A stretch of DNA of 64,000 bases from Hirsutella rhossiliensis. Its lineage: Eukaryota; Ascomycota; Sordariomycetes; Hypocreales; Ophiocordycipitaceae. Where the stretch lies: contig NW_025408669.1 of NCBI RefSeq assembly GCF_020360975.1, positions 7,502,001 to 7,566,000 of the forward strand, read 5' to 3'. Below are positions 8,171-19,511 of the stretch, one piece after another. The notes under the pieces were generated by a model that searched no databases, had not been told where the DNA came from, and saw only the letters and a list, made by a program, of their open reading frames with translations. A program made the translations under genes and the position numbers. Position 1 is the stretch's first letter, and the number at the start of each line of letters is the position of its first letter.

Positions 8171-10309
8171 ATGGCACTGCTCCGGAGAGCTGGACTGGCC
8201 GCACCAGCCATTGCCAGATGTCGTGCGCCCATCATCGGCTCTGTCCCCGCTTCCCTGTTCAGCACCCGCTCCCGTAAAGCGCCAACCCCGGCTGAAACAT
8301 CTGCCTCTACCCCGCCTGCCGCCTCCGCTTCGGCATCTTCCGTCCGGCACCCCGGCAGAAGACAAGTCATCACCGCCGCCCGGCATGCCTCCACTTCAAG
8401 CTCCATCGCGACGGGCCCGGGCAACGTCTACACGGCGTCGTTTGCATTTTTCGAGGCCATTTGGGAGGCTGGTATCACCCACTGCTTTGTCAACCTTGGC
8501 TCCGATCACCCCAGCATCATCGAGGCCATGGTCAAGGGCCAGCGCGAGGCCAAGGGCAAGTTTCCACGCATCATCACCTGTCCCAATGAGGTATGCCTCG
8601 GTGGTTCTTGATGTCCCTGTCGCCGAGGTTCAAGCTGACTAGAGGCGTGCCTGCAAATCGTAGATGGTGGCCATGTCCATGGCGGACGGCTACGCCAGGT
8701 TGACGGGCAAGCCGCAGTGTGTCATTGTCCACGTCGACGTCGGTACACAGGGCCTTGGCGCTGCCGTGCACAACTCGTCCACCGGTCGCGCTCCCGTCTT
8801 TGTCTTTGCGGGCCTATCCCCCTTTACCCTCGACGGCGAGCTCCGTGGAAGCCGTACCGAGTTCATCCACTGGATCCAGGATGTGCCTGATCAGAAGCAG
8901 ATTGTCGCCCAGTACTGTCGCTATTCTGCCGAGATCAAGACAGGCACCAATGTCAAGCAGATGGTCAACCGCGCTCTCCAGTTTGCAAAGTCCGACCCTC
9001 AGGGCCCCGTCTACCTCTGCGGCGCCCGCGAGGTTATGGAGGCCGACATTGAGCCTTACTCGCTCAAGCAGGGCGACTGGGATCCCGTGCAGCTCGGTAG
9101 TCTCCCTCAGAGCGGTGTTGACAAGATTGCCAACGCCCTCGCCTCCGCCGAGCGGCCCGTCATCGTGACCGGCTACTCTGGCAGGAACCACAAGATCCCC
9201 GGTGCGCTTGTAGAGCTTGCCAATACAGTAAAGGGCCTGCAGGTTGTCGACTCGGGGGGCAGCGACATGTGCTTCCCGGCTGACCATCCAGCCTGGAGAG
9301 GCTTGCGCTTCGGCGTCGACAAGGCCATCTCCCAGGCAGACGCCATCCTCGTCGTCGACTGTGATGTGCCGTGGATTCCCACTCTGTGCAGGCCCCGCGA
9401 GGACGCAAACATCTTTCACATCGACGTCGATCCGCTCAAGCAGCAAATGCCTCTGTTCTACATCGAAGCGAGCGCCCGATTTCGTGCCGACGCTCTAACA
9501 TCCATTGAACAGGTCACCGCCGCCCTCAGGACGGGCCCCGCCGCCACCAAGTTGCAGGAGAGTGACACGACACAGGCCGCCGATCGGGTTGCGCGCGAGT
9601 ATAGGGAGCACCTGGACGGCATCGCCCAGAGGGCCAAGCCGTTGGAGGACGGCAGCTTCGGCACGGGCCATCTGTCACGGACTCTCAAGAAGATGTGCCC
9701 CGAGGACACGCTCTGGGCCGTCGAAGCCGTCACCAACACCGTCTTTGTGCACGACAATCTCCAGCCGTCAATTCCTGGTTCGTGGATCAACTGCGGTGGC
9801 GGCGGCCTCGGCTGGTCCGGCGGCGGTGCTCTGGGCATGAAGCTGGCGACGGACGCCGAGAGCGGCGGCAAGGGCAAGTTTGTGGTGCAGATTGTCGGAG
9901 ACGGCACCTACCTCTTCTCCGTACCGGGCAGCGTGTACTGGGTCTCTAGGCGATACAAGATTCCCATCTTGACCATTGTCCTTAACAACAAGGGTGAGTT
10001 GTAAAAGTATCCATTTTGAACCTCGGAGCTGACGTCGTGCTCGATGCAGGCTGGCATGCCCCCCGGCGCTCTCTGCTGCTGGTGCACCCCGATGGCCTCG
10101 GGTCCAAGGCGACCAACGAGGAGGCTAACATTTCGTTTGACCCCGTGCCAGACTACTCGGGTATTGCCAAGGCAGCCGCGGACGGCGACATTTTTGCGGC
10201 GCGCGTCTCACAGGCGTCCGAGCTCGAGGGCGTGCTCAAGGAGGCCATCGCAAAGGTGCAGGCCGGGCAGACGGCGGTGGTAGACTGCAAGGTTGTGCCG
10301 GGCTGCTAG
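8171..10309 (+). CDS. mitochondrial thiamine-diphosphate-dependent enzyme, acetolactate synthase-like family
   Basis: Three exons: 8171-8590, 8664-9993, 10050-10309 (introns of 73 and 56 nt, both GT...AG with GCTGAC branch sites), giving ~669 residues. The N-terminus is Arg/Ser/Ala-rich without acidic residues (MALLRRAGLAAPAIARCR...) and reads as a mitochondrial presequence. Then come the three domains of ThDP enzymes. The pyrimidine-binding domain has the catalytic Glu at residue 140 (CPNE, last codon of exon 1) followed by MVAMSMADGYARLTGKP. The central domain includes RPVIVTGYSGRN. The diphosphate-binding domain has the motif GDG (552-554) x26 NN (581-582), then GW(H)APRR. The closest named relatives are acetolactate synthase-like and benzoylformate decarboxylase-like enzymes; the fungal subgroup with this APRRSLLLVHPDG ending has no settled substrate that I know. 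It is not clearly the biosynthetic Ilv2. Start chosen at the ATG after the poly-C tract; the longer frame begins with GTG. Confidence 0.88.
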
Positions 10310-11706
10310 GGAGGGCACGCGGCGACGTCGGCGGCCAGGGGAAGCATGGGGCGCTTAGAGTGTCCATTTTGTGTCTCCCATAAGCAGCATAAGCGGCAGT
10401 GGCGTGATAGAGGGATATGGTACACTCATCAACGGTGCATTGTTTATGCTTATCATGGCTGTGCAAGATATGTCGGTTGACACCCACAGGCATCGTGGGG
10501 AATGGCGAGTTCTGAGTCTTGAAGCCGCGCTCGGGGTGGGAACATTTCAGACGAGTTGCCGAGGTAATCGCAGAATCGAATCTGGTCTATTGTGTCCCGG
10601 GATAGACACGGCCAGGGCCAAGCCTCGTCGTCGTGTCGGATCGAGAAGAGTAGGCGTCTCCCTAGGACCACCCCATGGCGGCTTGTCGCCGCAGACCGAC
10701 GTTGACAGACGCCTGTCGACCGGCGATTCCGTGTGGTGACAGGAAGAGGACGACATGGAAGCCACCAGCCGGCCACTTTGTGAGGTTGCCAAGTCGAAGA
10801 CAAGACGGCAAATTCAAGGCCTTTGTCTCATGCCTATTTGGACGGCAGCACAAGGCTTGCTTACGTATGCAGGGCTGTGGAGTGAGTGGAGACTTGACCA
10901 CGGGGAGCACGTGCGCTCCAGTTGAGCGTGCTGATTGGCTCAAACCCCCGTCTTCTTACCCGTTGCAGCGAGGCACATATCTTGTGTTGTGTACCAAGAC
11001 AAGGAGCGTGCACGCAAGCAGGTACCCGGCAGGGCATTCACGTGCGTCGAGCTACCACGGGCAGAGCTGGGTGGGAAAATCTGTACAAGCAACGAAGGCG
11101 CCCGCTTTCCTCCTGACCTTGCCTCGCCTCGCCTCGTCTCCATCTCCATCTCGACCTCAGTCTCGACCCCGACCTCGTCCTCGTCATCCATCGCGCTGCC
11201 GACACTGATCCCGCCTCGCAATGGCCGCCATGCCTCGCCGCCCATGCACATGATGCCATCCCGTCTCGCCGCCTAGCGCCGCCCAGCGCGCCGCATCGTG
11301 GGCTGAGCCCTGTCGCCGGAATCATCAACGAGTCGCCCCGACAATCCATCTCCGCCAACCCGCTTGCTCGCCGCACTCGTCCGACTGCTTGTGCGACTGC
11401 GCACTCTTTTCAAGCCCGCCCCCGGGATTCCGACCGCTCCATCCATCTCGTCACAGCCACCTTGCACTGCATCACGTTGAGTCGGAACCGATTGAGAACA
11501 TGCATGTTGGCGGACGCCGTGATACCTTGCCTGCTGCAGACCTCAAATCACAGCTGCCGGCATCTGTGACGCTGCCTTGGCTGCGCTGAAGCCCATCACC
11601 GCTCAGTCGCCGCTCCCCGTCAACGACGCCGCTGCCAACCGTCGCCATCCATTCGTTTTTCCCTCCCCATATCTGCCCCAAGCCGTGCTCGCTCTCCACG
11701 TCAATC
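10310..11706. other. intergenic region with CT-rich low-complexity promoter
   Basis: No supported gene. Frames at 10675-11208 and elsewhere are short, overlapping and domain-free. Around 11118-11185 is a degenerate CCTCG/TCTCGACC pyrimidine-rich tract, then pyrimidine-rich leader up to the cyclin ATG, usual in fungal promoters. Confidence 0.6.
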
Positions 11707-12822
11707 ATGGCGCAACCGAGCGACTCCGAGATACCGCTGCCGCCGGCTCCCTCGTCTGACCCGCGCCTCGGAATCGTCCTCGACGGCGCCAGCATGCCCA
11801 TCGCCGACCAGCACGACTTGTTCCAGCTGCTGCCCATCGACGCCCTCCACCTGCTGAGCGCCAGCGTCGAGCTCCTCGTCCGCATGACGGGCGATGTGCC
11901 CCCGACACCCCCGCCCAAGACGCCGACCAATCCGCAGATGAGTGACATGCAGGTCGAAAAAGAGAACATTGCGCGCTCGCATTCCGAAAAGAGCCTCGCA
12001 AAGCTGTTGCGCCAGCAGCAGCAGCAGCAGCCGACAGGGCAGGTCACTGCTTCAAAAAAGGGAGATGCGAGTGATGTGTCTCCCAAGGCGTCCGGCCCGG
12101 CTGCCGCCACTCAGAACAAGCTGCTTGCATACAGCGCATCCATGACAGCCCAGCTCAAATCACAGCAGCAGCGGCAAATGCGACAGCACGAGCACGGCGG
12201 CATGGCCTCGTATCCGTCGCAAGGCCAGATCGACGGTGTCCAGCTCCGCCAGCGCCCACCACCAGCTCACCCGGGTGTCTCTCCTCCCGACGAATCCCGA
12301 CCGTACATTGTTGTCGGCGCCGACTCGCAGCCCGTCAACCTGCAGCACGGCGCCATCACGCGCAAATTCTTCTCCAAGCAGATCCCCCCCATCCCCATCG
12401 GCCAGTACCTCCTCCGGCTGCACCAGTTTTGTCCCATGAGCACCGCCGTCTACCTCGCCACGTCGCTCTACATCCATCGCTTGGCCGTTGAGGAGCGCGC
12501 CATCCCCGTCACGCGCCGCAACGCCCATCGACTCGTCCTCGCCGGGCTACGCGTTGCCATGAAGGCCCTCGAGGACCTGTCGTACCCGCACACTAAGATT
12601 GCAAAGGTGGGCGGCGTCAGCGACGTGGAGCTCGCGCGCCTCGAGATTAGCTTCTGCTTCCTCGCGGGATTCGAGCTCGTCGTCGGCGAGGAGCCGCTGC
12701 GTCGGCACTGGGAAGCGCTCCGCGACGGCAGGGCGCAGCAGATGCTTCGTGGCACCGAGGTGCCGGCGCTCACGCTCGGGAGGATGCCGAGGGAGGTGCC
12801 GGTCACGCCCGCGGGCGGTTAG
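11707..12822 (+). CDS. PHO80-like (Pcl-type) cyclin
   Basis: Single-exon gene of 371 residues. Cyclins of this group activate a Pho85-type cyclin-dependent kinase, which links phosphate or carbon status to transcription and glycogen metabolism. The N-terminal ~200 residues are low complexity and Pro/Gln/Ser-rich, with a six-Gln run at 104-109 encoded by CAG repeats, apart from a short ordered stretch near residues 39-60 (LFQLLPIDALHLLSASVELL). The cyclin box lies at about 215-330: ITRKFFSKQIPPIPIGQYLL, then CPMSTAVYLATSLYIHRL, RRNAHRLVLAGLRVAMKALED, and a conserved VGGVSDVELARLEISFCFLAGFEL helix pair that is typical of PHO80/PCL proteins. The ATG at 11707 follows TCAATC and is the first in frame; the stop is TAG. 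Which kinase it binds, and whether it is the true Pho80 orthologue, cannot be told here. Confidence 0.9.
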   Translation: MAQPSDSEIPLPPAPSSDPRLGIVLDGASMPIADQHDLFQLLPIDALHLLSASVELLVRMTGDVPPTPPPKTPTNPQMSDMQVEKENIARSHSEKSLAKLLRQQQQQQPTGQVTASKKGDASDVSPKASGPAAATQNKLLAYSASMTAQLKSQQQRQMRQHEHGGMASYPSQGQIDGVQLRQRPPPAHPGVSPPDESRPYIVVGADSQPVNLQHGAITRKFFSKQIPPIPIGQYLLRLHQFCPMSTAVYLATSLYIHRLAVEERAIPVTRRNAHRLVLAGLRVAMKALEDLSYPHTKIAKVGGVSDVELARLEISFCFLAGFELVVGEEPLRRHWEALRDGRAQQMLRGTEVPALTLGRMPREVPVTPAGG

Positions 12823-14872
12823 GAGGGCAAGACTATTTCTCGGTTGGCGGGAGAAACCGCAGAAAGGCGAGACGAATCAATGACGAGCAGGAGGGAGTCG
12901 TACTTTGGGCAGTTCAGCGTGGACGAGCGGGAAATGGATGGGCTTGTTGGGTCGGGGCATGGCGGTTTCAACATGGGCATACATGTATATCTTCACGGGA
13001 CGGCGGGCTGTACATGTACTGGGCTGGCTTGGAGTTTTTTTCTTTCTACCCCTTACCCCTTTTTTTTCTCTGTAGGCTTTCGATACCCAACCCCCTCCGA
13101 GTTTGATCATCGAGTAATATAATGGCGCTGGGAGGAATGCTCCTACGGTTCATTCATTCATTTGTTTCGTCGCCGATGACGGATCGAGGCTCGTGTGCGC
13201 TTTCCACCGGCCAGTTCCCAGCTGCCGCCCTGGCAGAGCGTGCAATCGACTTGGAACGACCAATACATCTCGGGCGTCTTAACCCCCCTCCCGATCTCGT
13301 CGCATTCAAGAGGCCATTGGTTGCTCGTCCTGGGACAAAGGTCGCTGGACATATCATGCCACGCAACTGGATCCCCTATGCATCCCGTCAATGAGGCCAT
13401 CGTCTGCTACCTACAATCGCGTTTGGCAACCTCGGCCACAACTTAGCCGAGACTCGCCGTGGCAAAGCGTGCCGAACTTGCCAAGAACACAAAGAGCCCT
13501 TGTGTAGCGAGGCTTCGCACGTTGCCTCGCAGAGTCGCAGTTGAGCGCTGACGTGCATAGACGAGGAAACAGCGACAGGGGGCGGAGGCGAGGTTCCAAT
13601 CGAGTAGCCTGGCGTTACAGTCGACTAAGACGGCATCCATCTCACCGGCGCGGAGAATGGGGCCGTCCCTAGTCTCCGTGCTGCAGTGTGGAAGTCGGAT
13701 GCCGCGTCCAGGCCTTTGTGTGGGCTGCAGATCGGGGATCGGTGCAACTCGAAGAGTCGATAGCCTGTTGTATGCTGGGTGTCCCGATATATTATATGCA
13801 CTGCTTTGAAACCATCTTTTCTCTCTTCGTGTTGATTCAGGTGGTGTGGTCCTGTGTGTTGACCTCAGTTGATGCATGGAAATCGTTGACCGTCCCATGT
13901 TGGGTACTTTGATCTCTTTTGCTCCCCACCCAGTCTCTCCAACTGGTCGGGACATCCCATAAAGACCGGTACCCATGCCTCAATATCCCCAGAAAGACTG
14001 ATGACCGTGCAGACGCGAAGAAATCTCTCTAGGCATGAATGTCCGCTCCGGGATGCCTCGGGCGGCTCGGGTGTCCCCGGGTTCCGCGCGCACGTAGGTG
14101 GACAGCCGGGACGCATTGAAAGAAGTCCTGACTACTGGGCTACAATATGTTTACGTCGCCGGATGACTGCAGGATCCCTTGCCGTGCCGCTAGCCCGAGC
14201 CCATGCAGCCACGGCCCGGCGCCTGCATCCAGATGGTTCACCCAACAACGGGAGCAGCCACTTGGACGCGAGCTCGGGCGGCGGCAAGTTGTCGTTAAGG
14301 AGAGTACTGTTTGTTTTGCCGATGATCCGGAGCCGCCACTTTGTTTATTGGCCGAGGGGTGGCAACCTTGCTCCCAGCCAGCCGTCCATCTCACAATAGG
14401 AGCAGCCTTCTCCACGCCCATACTTTATCTCATGCTCACAACTAACATCGGAAATGACGTGTAGAGACTGTAATTGTCCGTTTTGCTCGCCTTCCTCTAC
14501 TTTCAAAACCCGTCTCCACCCCTTCCGCCGGTGGGCATTGATGTCTGTAGCTCAAGGGGGGACCTTCTTGCAAAAGCTCGACCAAATCCGTCACAATCCA
14601 AGGTCCCGCCGTCTTTGGAGCTTCGAGTGGAGAGAAACATGACACGACGGCCCGCGTCCAGAAGAGTCTACATGTACAGGGGCAATGCAGTATGGTGGAG
14701 TCGAGATGGAACCCCTACTGGTTGCATAGAGCCGTTTGTCCCGAGATCAAACGTTCCATGCCAACTCGATGAAGCGTTCAATGGAGCGAAAGAATTCCTT
14801 TATATTTCCAGCCCCTTCTCTATGTGAGCTGGCCACCGCTCCTCGGATTAGACCGCACCAGCCTCAGCGAAG
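12823..14872. other. intergenic region, ~2 kb, no supported gene
   Basis: The first part should be the cyclin 3' UTR. Frames in both strands (for example 13443-13976 minus) lack domains, have no splice logic and overlap open shadows. The last ~100 bp before 14873, with a TTTATATT box near 14799-14806, is a plausible tyrosinase promoter. Confidence 0.6.
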
Positions 14873-16800
14873 ATGGTGTCCAAGGGTGTCACAGCGCTTT
14901 TGATTCTGAGCACTGCTCTGCAAGGGCTCGCTCAAAGCCAAGCCCGGATTCCCGTCACCGGCGCCCCCGTCAGCCAGCAACCCGGGGTGGGAGCGCCTCT
15001 GAGGCGGTCCATCAATGACCTCCAGGCGGCTGGAGGGCCTCAGTGGTATGCTCGACTGGACCCAGGCTTGAACTCCTTCTTGATGTTTAACGCGTCGGTA
15101 GGGATTTATATATCCTCGCCCTTTCGTCTTTGCAGCTGGACAATGACGAACAAGAACTGAGCTACTTCCAAATCGAGGGTACGATGGATACACGTCTCTC
15201 ACTCATGATGTACTTGCTTACCTGCCTCTGAAGGAATCCACGGCGTGCCGTTTATCGAATGGAACGGAGCCGGGCCTCGCGTCAACGGCAACTGGGGGGG
15301 ATATTGTCCTCACAATGTGAGAGCTTCCCGCCACTTGACCTGGTCTACCGATCTGCTAACGCCCACCCAGGAGAATATATTCCTATCATGGCACCGAGCC
15401 TACGTTGCTCTCTTCGAGCAGACCCTGGTCGCGAGAGCCAAGCAGCTGGCGCTGATGTACCCGCCCAACCTTCGGGCCCAATACGTCCAAGCCGCAGAGT
15501 CCCTTCGACAGCCCTACTGGGACTGGGCCAGTGATCCCAGAGTGCCCCCTTCAACTGTCTCGCCATCCGTCACCGTAGTGCACCCCTCTGGAGGGCAGCG
15601 AGTCAACATTGAAAATCCGTTGTACAGTTTCCGAATCCCGCCAGCCGTGTTGAACGGCAAGTACGGAACATTCGACGCTCAAAGGAGGCCGCAAACTCTT
15701 CGCTGTCCAGCTCCAAACTCGTATCCCGCCTCTGCAAACGCCCTGATGTCGCAGAGGCCGTATAGGCAGTGGATGGTAAGCAGCGCATGGCGTACAGCCG
15801 CCATAAACGCTCCTCACTGATGCCAGTCTTGCAGTATGACGTCTTGACCCGTGCTCGCGACTTTACCGAGTTTTCCTTGGGTGGCAACATCACGAGCCTT
15901 GAGCAAATCCACAACGCGGTTCACTGGGACGCCGGATGCGCCGGCATGTTCCTAGACACGGGGGTCACAGCCTTTGACCCTCTATTCATGCTTCACCATT
16001 CATTTGTAGATCGGATCTGGGCGTTCTGGCAAGCCCTGCGGCCAGACCAGGATGTCTTTTCAACCCCGTATGCGGCGCGGGCTCGCTTCTCGACGGCGGC
16101 GGGAACTGCCATCGACTTCAACTCGCCGCTTCAACCCTTTTTCCATCGAAGCGGCGCTTTCCACACAACTCTCTCTGTGAGAGCCATCTGGGAGTTCGGC
16201 TACGGCTACGAGGGATTGGAGTGGTGGGCAAAGTCGGCGGACCAGATGCGGCAAGACGTCATCAACATCGTGAATCGACTGTACTCGACAGGCCGGCCGG
16301 CTTCAGGGGCCAAGCGACGCTCCGAGGAGGCAACTACACGTTACTTTGCAACGGTGTCGCTCGACATCGCGCAGGTGGAGCGCCCTTGCCAGGTCGTGGT
16401 CTATGTCGATGGGACAAGGGCGGGCAGTCTCGTCATCATGAACCGGCCGCAGAGTGGCGTCGTCCGGACGGGCTTCGGGCTCGACGGTGTCGGGGAAGAT
16501 GCAATGCAGGCCATTGTCGACGGCAAGGCCGGCGGCTCGGCAAACTCTTCGGTCGAGGTCGAGATCGTCAAGGTAAGTGATGTTTCACTCTGAATCCCAC
16601 CACCAAAACATGGCTGAACTTTATGACTTGCCCTCCAGCCCGATGGGAGCAGAGTTCCACTGAACAAGGTTACGAGTCTCAAGGTTGAGGTGCAAGCCGT
16701 TGGCATGACACCCGCGTTGAGCCTGGACCAGCTACCCGAATACGGATCGTCGAGGCGACACAAGGTTCATGTGAGTGAGGTGAAGGCCGAGAAGCATTGA
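14873..16800 (+). CDS. secreted tyrosinase (type-3 copper, polyphenol oxidase)
   Basis: Six exons: 14873-15097, 15136-15178, 15234-15316, 15371-15775, 15835-16572, 16639-16800, giving ~551 residues. It oxidises monophenols/o-diphenols to quinones with a binuclear copper centre. An N-terminal signal peptide (MVSKGVTALLILSTALQGLA) indicates secretion, unlike cytosolic melanin tyrosinases. Copper A: His92 (EGIHG), His116 in YCPHN with Cys114 two residues before it (the CxH thioether motif), and His125 (SWHRAY); His116 and His125 have the conserved 8-residue spacing. Copper B: His278 and His282 (IHNAVH) and His306/307 in FMLHHSFVDRIW. A beta-rich C-terminal domain follows. Introns are 54-66 nt except the first, which by this model is only 38 nt (15098-15135, weak GTAGGG donor); exon 2 is only 43 nt. 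That first junction is the least certain part. Confidence 0.9.
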
Positions 16801-17250
16801 TTAGCGGTTTCAGTGCAAAACTGGCGGGCGGGACTTCTGTATTCTTGGTGGCGTGTCGTGAGGCTCTCGGAATCTACATGATGTGGAAGTAGCTGGAGCA
16901 GGCGAGGAACGGATGAGGCTTGATGTACCATGTTTGCACGAGCGGGACGAATCACCAAGTGAAACAGGGTCGGACGTGAACAGCAATGTTGAAGCCCAAC
17001 TAAGCGTCCATTTCTATCCTGACGAAGCTGGACGTGCGTTGAGCGACGGCGACTTGTAAGTATATGGACCTGTATGTATCCCGAACCTCAACTAGTTGTT
17101 GAGAAGAGAGAAATGATATTTTACATCATGTTTGCACGTAGGAAAACCATGCAGCGGTATCCCCGGTTAATTTCCAGCCGAAGCCTCTTCTCATTCATGC
17201 TATGCTATCCGTACCGGGAGCAGCATTGATGAGTCGCGTCTAAATCCTTC
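16801..17250. other. intergenic region after the tyrosinase gene
   Basis: Contains the tyrosinase 3' end and otherwise nothing recognisable. Confidence 0.6.
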
Positions 17251-17460
17251 TTGCAGAACCTCCTTTCGATTCCTCCAACACCTCCAGCATCACGGCTTGC
17301 CAAACGCAAGCAGCTCAGCGGCGCTATCGCAGCCGAGGCCGCCACAATATGCCCAGCTCATGGACGCGACACAAGCCAGGTCATCGCTCAGTCGATACAT
17401 GCAAGACAAAGTCCGGTGGGTTCCCGGCGGCTGCTGCAGAGAAAGTGACGACGATACAGG

Positions 17461-18350
17461 CTCGATTATGATCGGACCAGAGGCATAATCAAAATTCGAA
17501 TGCCCGCCCCAATCCACTATTTTCATTGCCGCATCAGTGGACAATGAAATATTCAGCCAGCTCCAGATACTCGCTGCTCGACGCGACGAGGCCGGCGATT
17601 TCGCATGTGGGATCAGGAACAGGGGTTCGTCCCGCATCCTCCTAAAGGAAGATATGACGTCGGCCAGTCCGCTGCAACGACATCCCGACGGATAGGTTCA
17701 GCATCGCAAGGCGGCTTATCCTGGACTGGTTCTGGATGTCTCCTACTCGCAATCCGGCGAGGATCTGGAGAAGATGGCATGGGAGCATATACACCACTCC
17801 AACGGGGACGTCAAGGCCGTCACTGGCACTGACATCAACTACGGCGTAAACGACTCGACTGTTTCGCTGTGGCGCCCGGTTTATATTCAGGAAGGGGCGA
17901 AGACATGGACATCCTCGACGTCAACCGGGACATTGCAGGCCAAGTAAGTCGCACGCGCGTGGAACCGAGACAAACTGTTAGACGCGAGACTGAAGCCCGC
18001 ACGGCCTTTTCGAGCATCGGAGGGGTCCAACGTCCAGGGAAAGGCTATCTATCCCACTGACGCTAGGCGATTTCGCTACCGACCAACTCTCCGATGTACT
18101 TGGGACAGGGTCGCTGTCGATGACGTGTAAACGGCTTACAGTTGAGCAGATGCATCAGGTACGAGAAATGACTCGAGGTGGTGGTATTAAATCGCAACGA
18201 ACGAAGAAGCGCAAACGACCGTCTCCTCCAGCCGATCTCATCTGGTCCGACGACGAGGCAGAGTTTCGCTCCCAGGAGGAGCGGGTAGTCGAGCGGGTCG
18301 CTACCGAAGATGGGAATTTTGAGCCACCAGCGACGAGGAGGCGGCCGTAA
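17461..18350 (+). pseudogene. decayed restriction-endonuclease-like (PD-(D/E)XK-type) fungal gene
   Basis: Fragments in different frames line up with one multicopy fungal family often annotated as restriction-endonuclease-like. In order: DRTRGIIKIRMPAPIHYF (17470-17530); EIFSQLQILAARRDEAGDF and GSSRILLKED (17546-17660); an in-frame TAG at 17693-17695; then AAYPGLVLDVSYSQSGEDL and AWEHIHHSNGDVKAV with VSLWRPVYIQ (to ~17890). A frameshift leads to EDMDILDVNRDIAGQ, then a likely intron (GTAAGT at 17944 to AAG at 17993), PFRASEG, another frameshift near 18040, and SIPLTLGDFATDQLSDV ending in a Lys/Arg-rich tail with TAA at 18348-18350. The start is not found; coding-like sequence may reach back to ~17250. 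Function of the family is unknown. One stop and at least two shifts mark it as dead, but not RIPed. Confidence 0.65.
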
Positions 18351-19383
18351 ACCGATTCTCTCCTGCGTCAAACTAACGTGTTGGTACCGGGTCTTATCTC
18401 TTTTTCTTCTCAACCGGGGTGACACGACACCCGCGACCATCCAAGGGGTGCTGGTGAGACGCCGCGTTACAAACAAGGCGACATAGCACGTACGTCAACG
18501 TACAAATCCAGGGCCAGCCAGACAACGACCTGGAAGTTCCCATCCCCACTCCCATGGTCTTTGTTTGTGTCGGGCTTGACACAGACGATAAAAGTGTGCA
18601 TAAACACCTGCGCGTTGGGGCCACCCAGGAGAGGCTTGAGTGGTGGTCAGCGCTCAATCTCCAACGACAGGCAGCTTGCCATGACCTTGTCGGGGCCGCC
18701 GCCGATTGGCTCCGCCAACTCATCTCCCTCGAAACAGAGGCCACAACCAAGGAGGCTGCACAGCAGATTAGGAAAAGGCTGCTACTCAACAAGTTGGAAT
18801 GCCCCATTAGACAGGTCGCAGAACAATCGTTCTGACACTTATCCCCAACTCCTACTGCAGGAGAGCTGCAGGCTAGTCTGCATGACTCGGAAGAGGTAGT
18901 CCGCGCCGTCACTCTAGAGATTCGTCCCGGTACCAATTTGGAAGTCGGCTACTGGTGGATCTAGAGGAAGTCCTGGGAAAAGATATACAGGCCATTTGAT
19001 GCAAGGGATGGTTAAAGACTTAGTCTGACTGGTAGACATTCCCTCCCTGGTGAGGCGGTATTTCTAGCCTGCTCTAGACTTCTAGACATACTATCTAGTT
19101 TAAGACGAAAGATTTCTTGAAAATCAGATCTAACGCAGAGTTAGCAAACCAAAGCCCCCCCTCTCTCGTCGGAATGTAAGATTATTACTTATGCATTCCT
19201 ATACGGTATTACGCAGATATATTATGCTATGGGAGCGTTTTCTTTTAGGAATCAAGCGCTTATAGGAATTCCGATAATTAATAGGATCATTCCAACGGTA
19301 TAGTTCAGTTATAAGTACTTTAAGAAGTCGATTAAATATAGTTAAGCAAAACAGTATTCAGTTCATTCTATATTTCAGTTAAA
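18351..19383. other. region between pseudogene and cysteine-rich gene; possible small remnant
   Basis: A plus-strand frame at 18554-18835 (93 codons, with VGATQERLEWWSALNLQRQ and LLLNKLECPIRQVAEQSF) looks more protein-like than its neighbours and may be the remnant of a second decayed gene, but I recognise no family. From ~18950 the sequence becomes A+T-rich and holds nothing recognisable. Confidence 0.4.
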
Positions 19384-19390
19384 TATATAA
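19384..19390 (+). promoter_or_regulatory. TATA box of the cysteine-rich secreted protein gene
   Basis: TATATAA, 122 bp before the ATG at 19512. Good match and usual distance for a fungal core promoter with a ~90-nt leader; the surrounding sequence is A+T-rich, so a chance match is possible. Confidence 0.4.
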
Positions 19391-19511
19391 GGACACTGAG
19401 TCCCCTCGCTATCCAAGCTTACCCTCTCTTAAGTTAAAGCGCATTGAGCAAAGACGTGCTATCCATTGTGGTTACTTCTAGGTTTCATCTTCACCTACTA
19501 TTATCAGAAAG

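Noticed and set aside
7743..8642. 299-codon frame overlapping the first exon of the ThDP enzyme
   Set aside because: Out of frame with the clear ThDP enzyme and composed of Pro/Ser/Leu-rich text from the pyrimidine-rich leader.
10675..11208. 177-codon plus-strand frame before the cyclin gene
   Set aside because: Ends in a CT-rich low-complexity promoter tract and shows no homology that I recognise.
13443..13976. 177-codon minus-strand frame as a gene
   Set aside because: No domain, poor composition, overlapping open frames on both strands; typical GC-driven shadow.
16801..17040. Possible secondary-metabolite cluster around the tyrosinase
   Set aside because: No synthase, P450, transporter or regulator adjoins it; neighbours are a cyclin and pseudogenes.
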